Assembly: GCF_012849375.1 (NCBI RefSeq)
Contig: NZ_CP051684.1
Location: forward strand, 372,001-436,000
From: Duganella dendranthematis
GTDB lineage: Bacteria; Pseudomonadota; Gammaproteobacteria; Burkholderiales; Burkholderiaceae_D
Reading direction: 5' to 3'
DNA: 64,000 bases
Below the pieces are notes generated by a model. That model was not told the origin of the DNA. It made no database searches and saw only the letters and a list, made by a program, of their open reading frames with translations. Positions 62,047 through 64,000 of the stretch are shown piece by piece. A program made the translations under genes and the position numbers. The first letter of the stretch is position 1, and each line of letters starts with the position of its first letter.

Positions 62047-62070
62047 TGCATGCTCCTCTAGGTTGTTGGG

Positions 62071-63558
62071 TTAGTGGTTGGTCGATTGCGGCAGCTCCGC
62101 GACCAGACGGAGGGAAACGGAGATCTCGTCGAGCTGGAAGTGCGGCCGCAGGAAGGACACCGCGCGGTACACGCCCGGCCGCCCGACCACTTCGTGCACC
62201 TGCACCGATGCTTCGCGCAGCGGGAACTGCGCCTTCTGTTCCTGGCTGGCGTTATCGTCCAGCAGCACATACTTCATCAGCCAGCGATTGAGAAAGTCCT
62301 CGACATTGGAGGCGGCGGCAAAGCTGCCGACCTTGTCGCGCATCATGGCCTTCATGTAGTGCGCGATGCGCGAAACGGCAAAGATGTATTGCAGCTGCGA
62401 CGACAGCACGGCGTTGGCGTTGGCCGCCTCGCTGCTGTACTTCTTGGCCTTCTGCGCCGACTGCGCACCGAAGAAGGCGGCGTACGAGGTGTTCTTGCAG
62501 TGAACCAGCGAGATGAAGCCGAGGTCACTCAGTTCCTTCTCGCGGCGGTCGGTGATGGCGACTTCGGTCGGGCACTTGAGCGCCACTTCGCCTTCGTCGG
62601 TCTTGAAGGTGTGCGTGGGCAGGTCGTCCACCAGGCCACCGCCCTCCACGCCACGAATCGCCGCACACCAGCCGAAATCGCCGAAAGCCTTGGTCAACTT
62701 GGCGCCGAATGCGTAGGCAGCGTTGCACCACAAATATTTGTGGTGATCGGTGCCGTCCACTTCTTCCACAAAGTTGAAGCCTTCCACCGTGGTGCCGTCG
62801 ACGGGATTGAAAGGCAGGCGGCCGAGGAAGCGCGGCAACGTCAGGCCGACATAGCGCGAGTCTTCGGATTCGCGGAAGGCCTTCCACTTGGCGTATTCCA
62901 CGGTGTCGAACACTTTCGACAGATCGCGCGGCCGCGCCAGGTCGCCGTAGCTTTCCAGCCCAAACAGTTCGGGTGAGGCAGCGCTGATGAACGGCGCATG
63001 CGAGGCCGCCGCCACGTGCGACATCTGCTCGATGAAGTACATATCCTCCGGCTGGCGCGAGATTTCAAAATCGCCCAGCAGCGCGGCATACGGCGCGCCG
63101 CCGAAGGTACCGAATTCTTCCTCGTAAACTTTCTTGAACATGCAGCTCTGGTCAAATTCCAGCGCGGACTGGAAGTCCTTCACCAACTCACGCTTGGTGG
63201 CGTTGAGCATGCGGATTTTCAGGCCCGAGCTGCTGGCGGAGTTCTTCACCAGATAATGCAGACCGGTCCAGCTTTGCTCCAGCTTCTGGAACGCCGGCGC
63301 ATGCATGATGGCGCTCAGTTGCGTGGAGATCAGGCGGTCCAGTTCCGCGACACGTGCGTCCAGCGTCGCCGACAGGTTGTTGGAAACCACCACCGCGCCC
63401 TCCAGCACCTGATCGACCAGCTCTGTGATGATGTCCTTGGCGCGGTCGTGTTCCACGCTGGACTTGGCGACCTTGCTTTTTTCGACTATCTGGTCCAGCA
63501 GGCTATCGCCTTCGGCCAGCGGCGCGGCCTGCGCTTCCTGGTTAAGTTGAGCGGACAT
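62071..63558 (-). CDS. tssC: Type VI secretion sheath large subunit TssC
   Basis: A 495-residue sheath protein with QLSAIMHAPAFQKLEQSWTG, LYKKVYEEEFGTFGG-like FKKVYEEEFGTFGGAPYAAL, and YTKEYWAAR-like RFLGRLPFNPVDGTTV, typical of TssC. With TssB it makes the contractile sheath. The start at 63558 lies 1 base after the tssB stop. Confidence 0.95.
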   Translation of the reverse strand: MSAQLNQEAQAAPLAEGDSLLDQIVEKSKVAKSSVEHDRAKDIITELVDQVLEGAVVVSNNLSATLDARVAELDRLISTQLSAIMHAPAFQKLEQSWTGLHYLVKNSASSSGLKIRMLNATKRELVKDFQSALEFDQSCMFKKVYEEEFGTFGGAPYAALLGDFEISRQPEDMYFIEQMSHVAAASHAPFISAASPELFGLESYGDLARPRDLSKVFDTVEYAKWKAFRESEDSRYVGLTLPRFLGRLPFNPVDGTTVEGFNFVEEVDGTDHHKYLWCNAAYAFGAKLTKAFGDFGWCAAIRGVEGGGLVDDLPTHTFKTDEGEVALKCPTEVAITDRREKELSDLGFISLVHCKNTSYAAFFGAQSAQKAKKYSSEAANANAVLSSQLQYIFAVSRIAHYMKAMMRDKVGSFAAASNVEDFLNRWLMKYVLLDDNASQEQKAQFPLREASVQVHEVVGRPGVYRAVSFLRPHFQLDEISVSLRLVAELPQSTNH

Positions 63559-63559
63559 G

Positions 63560-64000
63560 TCAGCCTCCCTTGTTCGATTTGAGGCTGGCCAGCTTGCCGG
63601 TGTTATTCAGCACCTCGCTCAGGATGTCTTCCAGCTTGTCGTTGCCGGCCAACTTGTTGCGCAAATCGGCCAGCTTGGTGCGTGCCTCCAGCAGCTTGGC
63701 CAGCGGTTCCACCTGCCGCACCACGGCTTCCGGACGGAAGTCGTCCATCGCCTTGAAGCGCAGTTCGACATTCAGACTGGTGTCGTCGCCCTTCAGCTGA
63801 TTAGGCACCTGGAAGCGCGCCACCGGCGCCACACCGCCCAGCACTTCATCGAAGTTGTCGGTGTCGATGCTGACAAACTTGCGGTCCTTGAGGCGCTTCT
63901 TCTCTACCTCCGAATTGCCGCCAAAGTCGCCGACCACGCCAACCACGAATGGCAGCTCCTTGTTTTCCATGGCGTCGCCGATTTCCACGTCGTAGGTCAT
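63560..64000 (-). CDS. tssB: Type VI secretion sheath small subunit TssB, N-terminus beyond the window
   Basis: The visible part (about 146 residues) matches TssB: TYDVEIGDAMENKELPFVVG, KFVSIDTDNFDEVLGGVAP and VEPLAKLLEARTKLADL. Family members have about 20 more residues before this point (usually a basic start ending near VQMTYDVE), so the gene continues past 64000. It pairs with TssC to form the sheath. Confidence 0.93.
   Translation of the reverse strand: MTYDVEIGDAMENKELPFVVGVVGDFGGNSEVEKKRLKDRKFVSIDTDNFDEVLGGVAPVARFQVPNQLKGDDTSLNVELRFKAMDDFRPEAVVRQVEPLAKLLEARTKLADLRNKLAGNDKLEDILSEVLNNTGKLASLKSNKGG

Overview
This 64 kb window is a high-GC chromosomal segment of a betaproteobacterium, most likely of the family Oxalobacteraceae (Duganella/Massilia/Janthinobacterium-like). 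The evidence is the content and order of the housekeeping genes (rpsO-pnp, ilvBNC, pssA-leuA, a full isc operon), an ECF sigma/DUF3619/DUF3106/RDD gene block as I recall it from Burkholderiales, a PEP-CTERM protein, and a type VI secretion cluster. Species-level assignment is not possible by eye. No rRNA, tRNA, CRISPR array, transposase or integrase was seen.

Layout. 1-5622 (minus strand): five genes joined by 4-nt stop/start overlaps, encoding a MoxR-type AAA+ ATPase, an unknown protein, a zincin-like plus von Willebrand factor A protein, another unknown protein, and a PaaK-like adenylate-forming enzyme cut by the left edge. 5709-9573 (minus strand): a visibly AT-richer block of small orphan genes (zinc-ribbon, NTF2-like, membrane, Sel1, secreted), with one attC-like palindrome. 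9634-12272: pnp and rpsO with their terminators. 12419-14918 (plus strand): a BamE-like lipoprotein, an outer-membrane barrel and a TonB-domain/Sel1 protein. 14930-17131: a coupled NIPSNAP / alpha-beta hydrolase / ABM monooxygenase / ArsR-like regulator operon. 17201-27726: branched-chain amino acid genes (ilvB-ilvN-ilvC, leuA) and pssA. These are split by an accessory block of two SIMPL-domain paralogues, a PEP-CTERM protein and small genes; leuA is coupled to a PfkB sugar kinase.

28185-32624 (plus strand): ECF sigma factor, DUF3619, DUF3106 and RDD proteins, then a prolyl oligopeptidase. 32625-40600 (minus strand): iscR-iscS-iscU-iscA-hscB-hscA-fdx followed by a methyltransferase, L-threonine aldolase and pseudouridine synthase, with a good IscR-type operator upstream of iscR. 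40717-49608: a degenerate uracil-DNA-glycosylase-like protein, a degenerate S41 peptidase, a GH144-like glucoamylase, a fumarylacetoacetase-type ring-cleavage cluster with a divergent LysR regulator, an azoreductase, a ChaC cyclotransferase with an apparent leaderless promoter, and a radical SAM protein behind a perfect LexA box.

49782-55062 (plus strand): DUF2760 and two divergent Hsp70 proteins, an uncharacterised chaperone-like operon with no J-protein or exchange factor beside it. 55046-57420: a DTW-domain tRNA modification enzyme and a chemoreceptor ending in a CheR-tether-like WEEF tail. 57522-64000: type VI secretion genes tssA, tssH/clpV, tssE, hcp, tssC and tssB, running off the right edge. 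The best candidates for under-described systems are the MoxR/VWA/adenylating operon at the left end and the DUF2760-Hsp70-Hsp70 operon.
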